Source: Thiocystis violacea
GTDB lineage: Bacteria; Pseudomonadota; Gammaproteobacteria; Chromatiales; Chromatiaceae
Assembly (NCBI RefSeq): GCF_016583565.1
Contig: NZ_NRRF01000007.1
Location: 79,231-143,230 of the forward strand
Length of the DNA: 64,000 nucleotides
Direction of reading: 5' to 3'
In this document: piece by piece, positions 52,702-63,163 of the stretch
How the letters are laid out: every line of letters begins with the position of its first letter
Numbering within the stretch: the stretch's first letter is position 1
Notes under the pieces: generated by a model
Told to the model about the DNA's origin: nothing
What the model saw: only the letters and a program-made list of their open reading frames with translations
Databases searched by the model: none
Translations under genes and position numbers: made by a program

Positions 52702-54321
52702 CTATTCACCCCGCCGCCAGAAGAGGCAGGTTCCAGGCGCGTCGTCCGCGATGAAGCCGTAGTAGCGGCCCATCCAATAGGCCATGAGATAGTCGACGCC
52801 GCCGTAGACCTGGTTCGGCGTGCCTGCGTCCTGAAGCTTCCAGGGGTGACGCTCCCAGACGAAGGTGCTCGGCACCCGCTCGTCTACATTCACTGCGACG
52901 GCAGAGATTCCGGGGCAGCTGCTGCTTTGAGAATAGATGCCGCTGAGATCGCGCGGCTCCGAGCGGTTTGGGGCTGAAGGGAAGCGCGCGAGCTGGTCGG
53001 CGTGGAAGTCGGCGACGAATTGGACGTTGTCCTCCGCTGGCGCCTGTGAGGCATAGATGAAGGCGAAGAAGACGTTCTTGTCGTCCTTCACCGACGCCCA
53101 CATGGCGTCGCGCAGCACCTCGCGCTGCAGCCGGCCCTTGCGAACCGGGTCGGTCTCCAGCCGGATCCAGCTGTAGAGCGGCATGAAGCCGATGTTCAGG
53201 CCGAAGTAGCCGTCGGCACAGCTATTGGTATTCCGCCAGCGTGCCGCGATGTCCATCCACTCATCGGCGTGCGCCGCATAGTGCTGGGCGATTGCCTGCC
53301 GGCGCGCCGCGTATTCCGGAACGCCCTCGGTGACCTGCAGCGCGATGTTGAACATGGCGCCGAGCTGGATCGCCTGGGTCGGCTGGTAGAGGTTGGGGAA
53401 GGCGCTGAAGCCCGGCAGTTGCCGGACGAGGTCCGCGGCATTGGGGAGGAAGAAGAGCACGCCTTCACCTGCGGCCTCGAAGGGGCTCAGCTGCAGCGTC
53501 AGGGCCGGCGTGCCTCCTCCGGGGGAGTCCGCCGTGCTGAAGACGGCATAGGGAATCCTGACGTTGCGGTTGCTCACGGAATTGCCGATGATCACCTTCA
53601 CCGGGCGGCTTTCGCTGCGCATCAGCTGTTCGACGAACTCGACCACGTCCTGCCGGATAAGCTCGCGCAGCGCCGGGCTGCGGGTCGCCTCATAGGCGAA
53701 CGAGTAACCCAGCATCACCCCTTGATACTGATCCCGGCTGATATTGCCCCGCCAGTGCCAGAGCTGGTTCTCATAGAGCACGTCCCTATGCACTTCTGGT
53801 TCGTCGGCGCTGAGGATCGCCTGAATCGGGGCCGGGCTGTCTGCCGGTGCCGCATAGCGTGCCAGATATCCGGGATCACCTGGGATGTTCCACCACCGGT
53901 GCAGCGTGCGGATCGTCTCATCCATCCAGCGTGCGGCGTCGGGTGCCCCCGTGGCCATGGCGTGGAGGGCCTCTGTCGCCAGATAGGTTCCTGTCCAGAT
54001 GGCGGAATCGCGCTTGCCGCCATAGTAGAGCGGCTCGCTCAGGGTAGCGTCCGCGAACTGGGTGGCCATCACGCCGCCGGCTGGCATCATCCAGTCGTGA
54101 AGCCAGCTCGTGTAATCTCGGGCGAGGTTGTGCATGGCATCCGGGCCGTCGGCGGGCGGCGAGGGCGTCCAGCGGTTTCCCGCCGAATCCCAGAGTTCGC
54201 AGTTGCCCCGCGCGGCGCTGGCGCCGAGCAGGCAGGTATCGGCGCAGGGCGCGACGGTGGCCGCCTGAGTGACGGCCGATGTCAGCCCGATGAAGAGTGC
54301 GACGCAGCAATGCCGTATCAT
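52702..54321 (-). CDS. Secreted protein of unknown function
   Basis: A 539-residue protein starting MIRHCCVALFIGLTSAVTQAATV, a signal peptide with cleavage likely after QAA. The start ATG 54321 has GGAGG 8 bases upstream. The mature N-terminus has Cys pairs (CADTCLLGASAARGNCELW). The body is helix-rich with many aromatic residues (TLHRWWNIPGDPGYLARYAAP, LYENQLWHWRGNISRDQYQG), suggesting an (alpha/alpha)-barrel fold like those of glycan-active enzymes. I do not recognise the family. The adjoining glycosyltransferase genes on the other strand make a role in surface polysaccharide plausible, but this is inference. Confidence 0.7.
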   Translation of the reverse strand: MIRHCCVALFIGLTSAVTQAATVAPCADTCLLGASAARGNCELWDSAGNRWTPSPPADGPDAMHNLARDYTSWLHDWMMPAGGVMATQFADATLSEPLYYGGKRDSAIWTGTYLATEALHAMATGAPDAARWMDETIRTLHRWWNIPGDPGYLARYAAPADSPAPIQAILSADEPEVHRDVLYENQLWHWRGNISRDQYQGVMLGYSFAYEATRSPALRELIRQDVVEFVEQLMRSESRPVKVIIGNSVSNRNVRIPYAVFSTADSPGGGTPALTLQLSPFEAAGEGVLFFLPNAADLVRQLPGFSAFPNLYQPTQAIQLGAMFNIALQVTEGVPEYAARRQAIAQHYAAHADEWMDIAARWRNTNSCADGYFGLNIGFMPLYSWIRLETDPVRKGRLQREVLRDAMWASVKDDKNVFFAFIYASQAPAEDNVQFVADFHADQLARFPSAPNRSEPRDLSGIYSQSSSCPGISAVAVNVDERVPSTFVWERHPWKLQDAGTPNQVYGGVDYLMAYWMGRYYGFIADDAPGTCLFWRRGE

Positions 54322-54498
54322 TTGGAATCCTCCACTGTCTGGGCGAGATCGTGAGCGGGTCGGGGCGGGCGGTTGGCGAGGCCCCGTGCCGGTTGGTCCG
54401 CTCGTTGGTGAGTCGGCGCGCGGGGTCAGAGTATACAGCGCCCTCGGCTTGCTGCCCCGCTCTGACATCCACGTCCTTTTCAGGTCGAATCAGCTCTC

Positions 54499-55752
54499 GT
54501 GACCACTGCGCCTAGGACCATTGCCGTCGACCTGACGCCCCTGCTGCCCGGCGGAGACAACGGGGGTGCGCGCATCTTCGTCCTCGAATTGCTGAAACAC
54601 CTAGCGGAGGTCGCCCCGCGCGCGCACTTCATCTTGCTGACGCAGGCGGCCTCTCATGATCAGCTCGCGGAGCTCGAGCGCGCCAATGTGACACGTCGGA
54701 TGGTCCTCGGGCCGCTCGTCGGCAATGCCTTGCGCCCGCGCCTCATGGCGCTCGCCGGCGCGGCGTTGCCGGTGATGCCGACAGCCCTTAGAGGCCTGCT
54801 CAGCCGCCTTGGTTACGCGGTCAATGCCGCGCTCAAGCGCGGCGGATCGCGCCGTCGCTTGCGGGATCTGGGCGTGGAGCTGCTGTTCTGCCCCTTTACG
54901 GCACCCACCTATTGGGAGCCAGGCGTCGCCACGGTCTGCACTCTCTATGACCTCCAATTCAGGCTCTATCCCGAGTTCTTCGCGGCTGAAGATCTCGCCA
55001 ATCGCGAGCGCTCGTTCGCGGAGGCCAGCCGGCGTGCCTCGCTGCTCGTCGCGATTTCTGACTACGCGCGCGCCACCGCGATCGCGCATGGCGACCTCGA
55101 TCCCGCGCGCGTGCGAACCGTCCCGCTGCGGATGGCGCTCAGGCTTGCGCAGGCGTCGGGGGATCCCGGAATGTCTCTCCCCGCACTCGGCCTCGAGCCC
55201 GGCGGCTACCTCTTGTACCCGGCGAACTTTTGGGCGCACAAGAACCACGAACGCCTGCTCCTGGGTTTCCAGGCCGCCCGGCGAAAGGGTCTTGCCGATC
55301 ACATCAAGCTCGTCTGTACCGGCGCGCCTGGTGCGGGCATGGAGCGTGTCCGCGGGTGCCTCGCCGCGCTGCGGCTCGAGCGCCATGTCTGTCTTCCCGG
55401 CTATGTATCGGATGCAGATCTCGCTATGCTAGTCAGGCATGCGGTCGGTGTGGTCTTTCCCTCGCTCTACGAGGGCTTTGGGCTGCCGGTCCTCGAGGCG
55501 ATGACCGCTGAGGTGCCTGTCGCCTGCAGTCGCTGCACCGCCTTGCCCGAGGTGGCGGGCGACGCCGCGATCTACTTCGACCCCCAGGCGCCGGCCGATA
55601 TCGCGCGGGCCATCTGCCTTCTGACGGGCGATGAGCGAGAGCGCGCGGCTCTCGTTCGACGCGGCCGCGAGCGGGCGGTGCAGTATGGTGATGTGCGTCA
55701 GATGGCGCTCGACTATTGGGGCGTTTTCCAAGAAGCGATGTCCGGCAGCTGA
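54499..55752 (+). CDS. GT4-family glycosyltransferase
   Basis: A 417-residue GT-B glycosyltransferase. N-terminal acceptor domain begins IAVDLTPLLPGGDNGGARIF; the C-terminal domain has YPANFWAHKNHERLL and the E-x7-E motif PSLYEGFGLPVLEAM that binds the sugar nucleotide. It starts with GTG 54499 and leads a run of glycan genes on the plus strand (two GDP-mannose dehydratase paralogues and a GT2 enzyme). A GDP-sugar made by those enzymes is the likely donor. Confidence 0.9.
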   Translation: MTTAPRTIAVDLTPLLPGGDNGGARIFVLELLKHLAEVAPRAHFILLTQAASHDQLAELERANVTRRMVLGPLVGNALRPRLMALAGAALPVMPTALRGLLSRLGYAVNAALKRGGSRRRLRDLGVELLFCPFTAPTYWEPGVATVCTLYDLQFRLYPEFFAAEDLANRERSFAEASRRASLLVAISDYARATAIAHGDLDPARVRTVPLRMALRLAQASGDPGMSLPALGLEPGGYLLYPANFWAHKNHERLLLGFQAARRKGLADHIKLVCTGAPGAGMERVRGCLAALRLERHVCLPGYVSDADLAMLVRHAVGVVFPSLYEGFGLPVLEAMTAEVPVACSRCTALPEVAGDAAIYFDPQAPADIARAICLLTGDERERAALVRRGRERAVQYGDVRQMALDYWGVFQEAMSGS

Positions 55753-55806
55753 GCATTCCGCTGTCGCGCGAGGCACCCCACAGAACTCCCAACGGATATA
55801 GGACTC

Positions 55807-56811
55807 GTGACGAGAACAGCATTTATCACAGGCATTACGGGGCAGGACGGCTCCTACCTGACCGAACTGCTTCTGGAGCAGGGGTACGAGGTGCACGGCT
55901 CCGTGCGGCGCACCAGTACGCTCGAGCGGAGCCGGCTGGCGCATCTCTATGCCGATCCGGACATCTACAACCAGCGGCTGTTTCTGCACTACGCCGATCT
56001 GGACGATCCGACCACGCTCAGGCGTATCCTCCATCGCGTGCAGCCCCAGGAACTCTACCACCTTGCGGGACAGAGTCACGTGGGTCTGAGCTTCGAGATC
56101 CCCGAGACGACCTGCGAGTTCACCGCGATGGGCACGTTGCGCCTGCTTGAGATCCTGCGTGATCTGCCCGAGCCGCCGCGTTTCTTCCACGCGACATCCA
56201 GCGAGATGTTCGGTCGGCCCGCGCAGAGTCCGCAAACCGAGAGCACGCCGCTCGCGCCGATCAACCCCTATGGGTGCGCCAAGGCCTTCGCCACCCAGAT
56301 GGTCCGCGTCTACCGCGACAGTCACGGCCTCTTCATGGTCAACGGCATTCTCTACAATCATGAATCGCCGCGCCGCGGGGAGAACTTCGTCACCCGCAAG
56401 ATCTGTCACGCGGCCGCCGCGATCAAGCTGAAGCAGCAGAAGGAGCTGTCGCTTGGGGATACCAGTGCGCAACGCGACTGGGGCCACGCGCGCGACTATG
56501 TGCGTGGGATGTGGTTGGCGCTTTCGCATGCCGTGCCAGGTGACTATGTCTTTGCGACTGGCAAGGTTCACAGCGTGCAAGATGTGATCGAGACCGCCTT
56601 CGCGGCCGTCGATCTGGATTGGCGTGACTACGTCCGATTCGATTCGCACTTCCTGCGCCCATCGGAGCCGCTTCATTTGGTCGGTGATGCCAGCAAAGCC
56701 AAGGCCGAGCTTGGCTGGTCTCCGACGACATCCTTCGCGGATTTGATCCGGGAAATGACCCAGGCGGAGCTTGGCGCACTCTCACTGAAAGAACCCCAAG
56801 GAAACGCTTGA
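55807..56811 (+). CDS. GDP-mannose 4,6-dehydratase paralogue (Gmd-like SDR)
   Basis: A 334-residue extended SDR closely related to Gmd. NAD(P)-binding motif [13 protein letters not shown], the substrate motif [13 protein letters not shown] and the catalytic SSEMFG plus NPYGCAK (Tyr-x3-Lys) are intact. Compared with the canonical Gmd downstream it is about 30 residues shorter, lacks the C-terminal extension around [10 protein letters not shown] and has SEMFG in place of SELYG. It might be a second dehydratase with another GDP-sugar or a dimer partner. GTG 55807 is the start; its TGA precedes the gmd start by 2 bases. Confidence 0.85.
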   Translation: MTRTAFITGITGQDGSYLTELLLEQGYEVHGSVRRTSTLERSRLAHLYADPDIYNQRLFLHYADLDDPTTLRRILHRVQPQELYHLAGQSHVGLSFEIPETTCEFTAMGTLRLLEILRDLPEPPRFFHATSSEMFGRPAQSPQTESTPLAPINPYGCAKAFATQMVRVYRDSHGLFMVNGILYNHESPRRGENFVTRKICHAAAAIKLKQQKELSLGDTSAQRDWGHARDYVRGMWLALSHAVPGDYVFATGKVHSVQDVIETAFAAVDLDWRDYVRFDSHFLRPSEPLHLVGDASKAKAELGWSPTTSFADLIREMTQAELGALSLKEPQGNA

Positions 56812-56813
56812 CC

Positions 56814-57905
<1,092 letters not shown>

Positions 57906-57911
57906 CTCGCA

Positions 57912-58679
57912 ATGTCCCAAGCGCCACTCATTACTGTCGCGGTTCCGTCGTTCAACCAGGGCCGCTATCTGAATGAGGCATTGACGTCCATTTTCGCGCA
58001 AGATCTGCCGCTTGAGGTCTATGTGCTCGACGGAGGCTCCACCGACGAGTCCGTCGAGGTCATCGAGCACTGGTCTGACCGCTTGGCCGGGTGGCGCAGT
58101 CATCGGGATGCCGGGCAGTCCGCTGCCATCAACGAGGGAATCGCCGCTGGCAGTGCGCCTTACGTGTGCTGGCTCAATAGCGACGATCTATTCATGCCCG
58201 GAGGCTTGTCCACCCTGCTAAATGCGTTGCGTGGCGCGCCAGATGCCTCTGCGGCTTATGGTCGCGCCTGGAACTTTGAGCAACGTACGCATCAACGGCG
58301 TTCCGCTCTCGTCCTACCTTTCCGGGAGTGGCTGTTCGCGCAATTCTGTTTCATCTCCCAGCCAGCGACATTGATACGCCGTTCGGCCTGGCAGGCCGTC
58401 GGCGGACTCGATACCGCTTTGCAGATGGCGATGGATTATGACCTCTGGTGGCGACTGAGCAAAGTCGGCGGGTCCCTCTGCTTCGCGAATGCCTATGTTG
58501 CGGTCAATCGCGAGCATGATGAGACGAAGACTAATACTCAGCGTGCGCTTCACTATCGCGAGGCGATGCGTGTTGTGCGCAGTCACTATGGGCGGGTGCC
58601 ATTGAAATGGTGGCTTGCTCAGCCCTATGCGATCTGGTACCGATCGCTCAAGCTTCGACTCACTTCGCGCCAAACATAG
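57912..58679 (+). CDS. GT2-family glycosyltransferase
   Basis: A 255-residue GT-A enzyme. The start LITVAVPSFNQGRYLNEALTSIFAQ is the nucleotide-binding fold; VLDGGSTDESVEVIE and LNSDDLFMPGGL (the DxD-like NSDD) bind the sugar nucleotide and metal. It closes the glycan gene run, 6 bases after gmd, and is followed directly by sapC with a one-base gap. Confidence 0.92.
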   Translation: MSQAPLITVAVPSFNQGRYLNEALTSIFAQDLPLEVYVLDGGSTDESVEVIEHWSDRLAGWRSHRDAGQSAAINEGIAAGSAPYVCWLNSDDLFMPGGLSTLLNALRGAPDASAAYGRAWNFEQRTHQRRSALVLPFREWLFAQFCFISQPATLIRRSAWQAVGGLDTALQMAMDYDLWWRLSKVGGSLCFANAYVAVNREHDETKTNTQRALHYREAMRVVRSHYGRVPLKWWLAQPYAIWYRSLKLRLTSRQT

Positions 58680-58680
58680 C

Positions 58681-59454
58681 ATGTCGACAATCGTACCTGT
58701 TTCTCGCCAACGACACGGCAAGACACGCCTGAGGTCTTCGGCTTCCTATTTGTTCGCTAGCCAGTCGTCGCTCGCTGTTTTAGTTGCCGCGGAGATGTCC
58801 AAGGCGGCAATGGCTTTACCCATTGCTTTCATTCGTCAAGCTGATGCCTATTTGCCGGTGGCTCTCATGAGCCTGAAACCGGATACGAACCTGATGGTCG
58901 CGCATGACGGTCGCTGGCTTGCTCGGTATGTGCCGTCCGCATTGCACGCCTATCCATTCAGTCTGGGTAAGGCCGAAGGTGATACGCGGGTGCTCTGCGT
59001 CGATGAAGACTCTGGTTTGCTAACGGACGGCATTGAAGGCGAGCCGTTCTTCGATGTGGCGGGCGCGGCCTCGGATAGCCTAGTGCGGCGATTGGATCTT
59101 CTGCGGAAGATCGAGCGAAGTCGGCTTCAAACCGGCCATGCCTGTGAGCTTTTGGCGAGTCAGGAGCTGATCCGTCCCTGGCGCATCAGCATCACTGAAG
59201 GGGCGAGCGAGCGCCAGGTCGAGGGCTTGTTCCAGATCGACGAGTCGGTCCTCAATGAGATATCCGATGAGGTCTTCCTGGAACTGCGGCGGCTCGGAGC
59301 GCTGCCGATGGCCTATTGCCAGCTGTTGTCGATGCAAAACCTACCGCTCCTGTATGAGTTAGCCGATGCGCGGAGGAATCGATCCTCTTTCGCCAGCAGT
59401 GGCGGTGATTTCTCACTGCAATGCGATGAGCAGTTGCGGTTCGATTGGGGTTAG
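58681..59454 (+). CDS. SapC-family protein
   Basis: A 257-residue SapC-like protein, a family named after the gene beside the S-layer type I secretion genes of Campylobacter fetus (sapCDEF) and often found next to type I transporters; its molecular role is unknown. Family features are the core ALPIAFIRQADAYLPVALMSLKPDTNLMVAHDGRWLARYVP and the ELRRLGALPMAYCQLLSMQN end. ATG 58681 begins right after the glycosyltransferase stop. The two secretion genes that follow support the SapC assignment. Confidence 0.88.
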   Translation: MSTIVPVSRQRHGKTRLRSSASYLFASQSSLAVLVAAEMSKAAMALPIAFIRQADAYLPVALMSLKPDTNLMVAHDGRWLARYVPSALHAYPFSLGKAEGDTRVLCVDEDSGLLTDGIEGEPFFDVAGAASDSLVRRLDLLRKIERSRLQTGHACELLASQELIRPWRISITEGASERQVEGLFQIDESVLNEISDEVFLELRRLGALPMAYCQLLSMQNLPLLYELADARRNRSSFASSGGDFSLQCDEQLRFDWG

Positions 59455-59590
59455 TGCGCTAGTCGGAACATCTCATCAAGAATCGGGCGGATTCTTTCGG
59501 CGAGTCTGCTCACTCTGACTGACAACCGGATCGAGCTGGGGATCCCTGCAGCTTGTTCCGATTTATGTCGATAGCCTGAGCGGTCAAATC

Positions 59591-61318
59591 GTGAAAATAA
59601 AGCATGGTCATGAGGATGAATTGCGCAGCGCTCTCAAAGCGAGTCGCAACTCCTTTCTCTTTGCAGGATTTTTTAGTTTCTTCATCAATCTATTCATGTT
59701 GGTTCCAGCGATTTACATGTTGCAGGTTTACGATCGCGTGATCGCCAGCAGCAGTGAATCGACCTTGATCATGTTGACTGTACTGGCGGTCGGCCTTTTC
59801 GCCGTCATGGGTGCCATGGAGGTCCTTCGTTCGCGTATCCTTATCCGGGTTAGCGCAAGATTAGATATGCTGCTCAGTCCGCGTTTCTTTACCGCTATGT
59901 TTAACGGAAAGCTGCAGGATGGACGTGGAACTGGTGTTCAACCGATCGACGATTTGTCGAATCTGAGGCAGTTTCTGAGTGGGAACGGTCTTTTCGCATT
60001 TTTCGATGTTCCTTGGATGCCTGTTTACATTGCGGTCTTGTTTTTCATGCACACCTGGCTCGGCGTGTTTGCAATCGTTGGTGCTGTCCTGCTGTTTACC
60101 CTGGCGATCGCTAACGAGTTCCTGACCCGCCAACCTCTGACAAGAGCGACTGGATTAGCGATCGCTAACCGCAATTATGTTGGCGGAAACTTGCGCAATG
60201 CGGAAGCGCTCGAGGCGATGGGCATGCTCGGGCGTGTAAGCGCGCGCTGGTCTCAGCGCCAACAAGAGGTTCTGTCGCTGCAATCATTGGCAAGCGACCG
60301 GGCGGCTGTTCTATCCAATTCCAGTAAGGTTCTGCGGATTACGCTCCAGTCCCTGATTCTAGGTATGGGTGCCTATCTGGTCATCCAGCAAGAGTTTACT
60401 CCCGGGGTTATGATCGCCGGTTCGATCATACTGGGCCGGGCGTTGGCTCCTGTCGATGCGCTGATCGGCAGTTGGAAAGGTTTCCTGTCGGCCCGCTCGG
60501 CATATACGAGACTCAAGGAGCTTCTCGCTGCTGTACCCGCAAGGCCACGCTTTATGACGTTGCCAGCGCCCGATGGTCAGATCTCGGTCGATGGCGTGCT
60601 CGCGGCTGCTCCTGGATCCAATGTTCCGGTGCTGCGAGGGATTCGCTTTGACATTGCGGCGAATGAGGTGGTTGGCGTTATCGGTCCGAGCGCGGCCGGG
60701 AAGTCGACGTTAGCGCGTGTGTTGTTAGGCGTCTGGCCTGTTGCTTCGGGTAAGGTTCGCCTAAGTGGTGCGGATATCAGCCATTGGAATCGTGATGAGC
60801 TGGGTCCCTATGTCGGCTATCTGCCCCAGGATGTCGAGCTGTTGGATGGCACGGTCAGTGAGAATATCGCCCGGTTTGGTCAAGTGGAGGCGGATAAAGT
60901 CGTCGCGGCCGCGAAGCGGGCTCAAGTGCATGAAATGATCTTGTGTCTGTCAAAAGGTTACGACACGCCGATCGGTGAGGGTGGGGCGGTGCTCTCTGGA
61001 GGTCAACGCCAGCGCATCGGTCTTGCCAGGGCGATGTATGGGCAACCCGTGCTGGTTGTGCTCGATGAACCAAACTCGAATCTCGATGACCAAGGAGAGG
61101 CAGCGCTCGTCAAGGCTATCGCCCAACTTAAGGCGGACGGTGCCACCGTTGTCATCATTACTCACCGTCCTAGCGTTCTGAGCTCAGTGGATAAGATACT
61201 GGTGATGCGGGAAGGAATGGTGGAGCTATTTGGGCCTCGTGATCAGGTGTTATCGAAGTTCATGCGCCCAGCCGCCGTTGGGCGTCAAGGTGCGTTGCCA
61301 GCTCAAGCAAGTATTTGA
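59591..61318 (+). CDS. Type I secretion ABC transporter (PrtD/SapD type)
   Basis: A 575-residue fused permease/ATPase. The N-terminal half has about six membrane segments (LFAGFFSFFINLFMLVPAIYMLQVYDRV, SSESTLIMLTVLAVGLFAVMGAMEVL, FAFFDVPWMPVYIAVLFFMHTW and others) and no C39-like peptidase domain. The ATPase has Walker A GPSAAGKST, signature LSGGQRQRIG and Walker B VLVVLDEPNSNLD. It exports unfolded proteins directly from cytoplasm to outside with an HlyD adaptor and a TolC duct. GTG 59591 is the start. It is AT-richer than the window average. Confidence 0.93.
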   Translation: MKIKHGHEDELRSALKASRNSFLFAGFFSFFINLFMLVPAIYMLQVYDRVIASSSESTLIMLTVLAVGLFAVMGAMEVLRSRILIRVSARLDMLLSPRFFTAMFNGKLQDGRGTGVQPIDDLSNLRQFLSGNGLFAFFDVPWMPVYIAVLFFMHTWLGVFAIVGAVLLFTLAIANEFLTRQPLTRATGLAIANRNYVGGNLRNAEALEAMGMLGRVSARWSQRQQEVLSLQSLASDRAAVLSNSSKVLRITLQSLILGMGAYLVIQQEFTPGVMIAGSIILGRALAPVDALIGSWKGFLSARSAYTRLKELLAAVPARPRFMTLPAPDGQISVDGVLAAAPGSNVPVLRGIRFDIAANEVVGVIGPSAAGKSTLARVLLGVWPVASGKVRLSGADISHWNRDELGPYVGYLPQDVELLDGTVSENIARFGQVEADKVVAAAKRAQVHEMILCLSKGYDTPIGEGGAVLSGGQRQRIGLARAMYGQPVLVVLDEPNSNLDDQGEAALVKAIAQLKADGATVVIITHRPSVLSSVDKILVMREGMVELFGPRDQVLSKFMRPAAVGRQGALPAQASI

Positions 61319-61380
61319 GTATCTTACGGTCTTAGCTTACTGCGGGATTTTTTGTCTGGCCGTTCCTGGAACGGTGTGGC

Positions 61381-61430
61381 TCCAATGACCAAACGAAATG
61401 GGCCAACGGTAGGCCCGTTGTTGGATTGGA
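61381..61430. repeat. Imperfect 50-base inverted repeat between the ABC and HlyD genes
   Basis: The ends TCCAAT and ATTGGA, the inner CCAA/TTGG, and GGGCC/GGCCC pair around a 7-base loop. It lies 62 bases after the ABC gene stop and 144 bases before the HlyD gene. A smaller hairpin, CCGTTC/GAACGG, precedes it at 61360-61374. The structure could attenuate expression of the adaptor gene or be a mobile-element remnant. Confidence 0.65.
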
Positions 61431-61574
61431 GTCCATATAGGGCATTTTCGAAGGGATGAGTGTCTTGTTCGCGTCAATCCTCATGCGTCCGACAGCCTCA
61501 TTCGCCTTGATGGGGTGGCTGGGTTAGTTCTCGGTTGATCTGAGTCTAAGCCCACTCCGAGGCATGACATTCAA

Positions 61575-62930
61575 ATGAGTGATCTAAGCATGGATATCAC
61601 AGTCAATCCAACGCCCGTCCATGGTGCAGATTCTGGAAGGGCGGTCCCTACTAGCGATCGAGCTGAGCGGATCGTCGGTATCGTAATCTTGCTTGGAGCG
61701 TTCGGCGGGTTTCTCCTTTGGGCATTCTTGGCGCCGATCGACGGGGCCGTCGTGGCGCCTGGTGTCGTGACGGTCGAGTCAGCCCGCAAGACCGTCATGC
61801 ATTTGGACGGGGGCGTCGTTAGCGAAATTCTCGTGCGGGAAGGGGATCGCGTTGCGCAGGGTGACCTGCTTGTTCGACTCGACGATACCGAGGCAAGCGC
61901 TCAGTTGGAGATTGCTCGCGGGCAGTACCTATCTTTGCTCGCTCAGGAGGCCAGGTTGTTGGCCGAGCGCGACGATCAGGGCGATATCTCCTTTCCCGAT
62001 GAGCTTCTTGCGGCCCAGGGCGATCCAAGGATCCGCGAGGCGATTACGGGTGAGAAGCGGGTTTTCGAGGCGCGTCACAGGGCGTTGCTCGGTGAGCAGG
62101 AGGTTCTCCAGCAGCGGAGGGGAGAACTCCAGCAACGGATTCTTGGTCTGGAAGCCTTGGCCGAAAGCAAGGCTAGACGCATCAGTCTCTACAACGAAGA
62201 GCTCGACGGTCTGAACAAGCTCTTCGCGAAAGGACTGGGTGACAAAAGCCGACTGATGGAGTGGGAGCGGTTGTCCGCCGAACTGGAAGGCGAAAAAGGT
62301 CAGCATCAATCGGATATCGCTAGCGCACGCGTTCAGATCGGTGAAATCGAGATCCAGACTGCTCAGTTGAAGCGGAAGTTTACGAGCGATGTGGTCACTG
62401 AGATGCGCGATGTGGCGACGAAGCTTGCCGACCTGCGTGAACGTATGCGTGCCCTGGCCAAGACCCTAGAGCGAACGGAGATCACGGCGCCTGTCGCAGG
62501 CTCTGTCGTGGGCACTAGCGTGCATACGGTGGGCGGGGTTATTCGCCCAGGTGACTCAATTTTGGATCTCGTGCCGGAAGGTGAAGCCTTGATTGTCGAG
62601 GCTCAAGTGCAGCCCGTGGACATCGATCGCGTTTCACCCGGCCTTGAAGCGGATCTGCGTCTCAGTGCCTTCAACTCGAGAACGACACCCGTGATTCAGG
62701 GCAGGGTGCTCACCATCTCCGCCGATCGTTTGATCGACGAAGCCAACCACCGCCCTTACTACCTGGCAAGAATCGAGGTCACCGCTGAGGGCATGGCCGG
62801 GCTGAGAGGTCGTGAGCTGCTTGCGGGCATGCCTGCCGAGGCGATGATCAAGACCGGGGAACGTACGTTTTTTGATTATCTTATCCGGCCGCTCACCGAT
62901 CGCGTTGCAAGGGCCTTCAGAGAGGAGTAG
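61575..62930 (+). CDS. Type I secretion periplasmic adaptor, HlyD family (PrtE/SapE type)
   Basis: A 451-residue membrane fusion protein. One N-terminal membrane segment (RIVGIVILLGAFGGFLLWAFLAPI) is followed by the biotinyl-lipoyl half motif VVAPGVVTVESARKTVMHLDGGVVSEILVREGDRV, a long periplasmic coiled-coil hairpin (about 110-300) and the C-terminal barrel (ITAPVAGSVVGTSVHTVGGVIRPGDSILDLVPEGEALIVEAQVQP). It bridges the ABC transporter to a TolC-type channel. No TolC or RTX/S-layer substrate is found in the window. Confidence 0.93.
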   Translation: MSDLSMDITVNPTPVHGADSGRAVPTSDRAERIVGIVILLGAFGGFLLWAFLAPIDGAVVAPGVVTVESARKTVMHLDGGVVSEILVREGDRVAQGDLLVRLDDTEASAQLEIARGQYLSLLAQEARLLAERDDQGDISFPDELLAAQGDPRIREAITGEKRVFEARHRALLGEQEVLQQRRGELQQRILGLEALAESKARRISLYNEELDGLNKLFAKGLGDKSRLMEWERLSAELEGEKGQHQSDIASARVQIGEIEIQTAQLKRKFTSDVVTEMRDVATKLADLRERMRALAKTLERTEITAPVAGSVVGTSVHTVGGVIRPGDSILDLVPEGEALIVEAQVQPVDIDRVSPGLEADLRLSAFNSRTTPVIQGRVLTISADRLIDEANHRPYYLARIEVTAEGMAGLRGRELLAGMPAEAMIKTGERTFFDYLIRPLTDRVARAFREE

Positions 62931-63163
62931 CCGTCTCGATTAGCCGGGCGGGCCTGATCTCACCGCCCTGTCGGAATGCCCGCAATCGATCGCCTCGTTC
63001 TGGGCCGTCTAAATGGATGCGCCCGGCCCCTGCATGCCTGTCCCGTTGACTCCTTTCACATGCCTCGGTAGCCGAGAACTCGCCGGCGAAGTCATCCGAG
63101 CCGGAGCGAGGTCCGGTCTGATGTTTGAGGCAACCATGAGGTCTTGGGGCATGGCTGTGAAGG

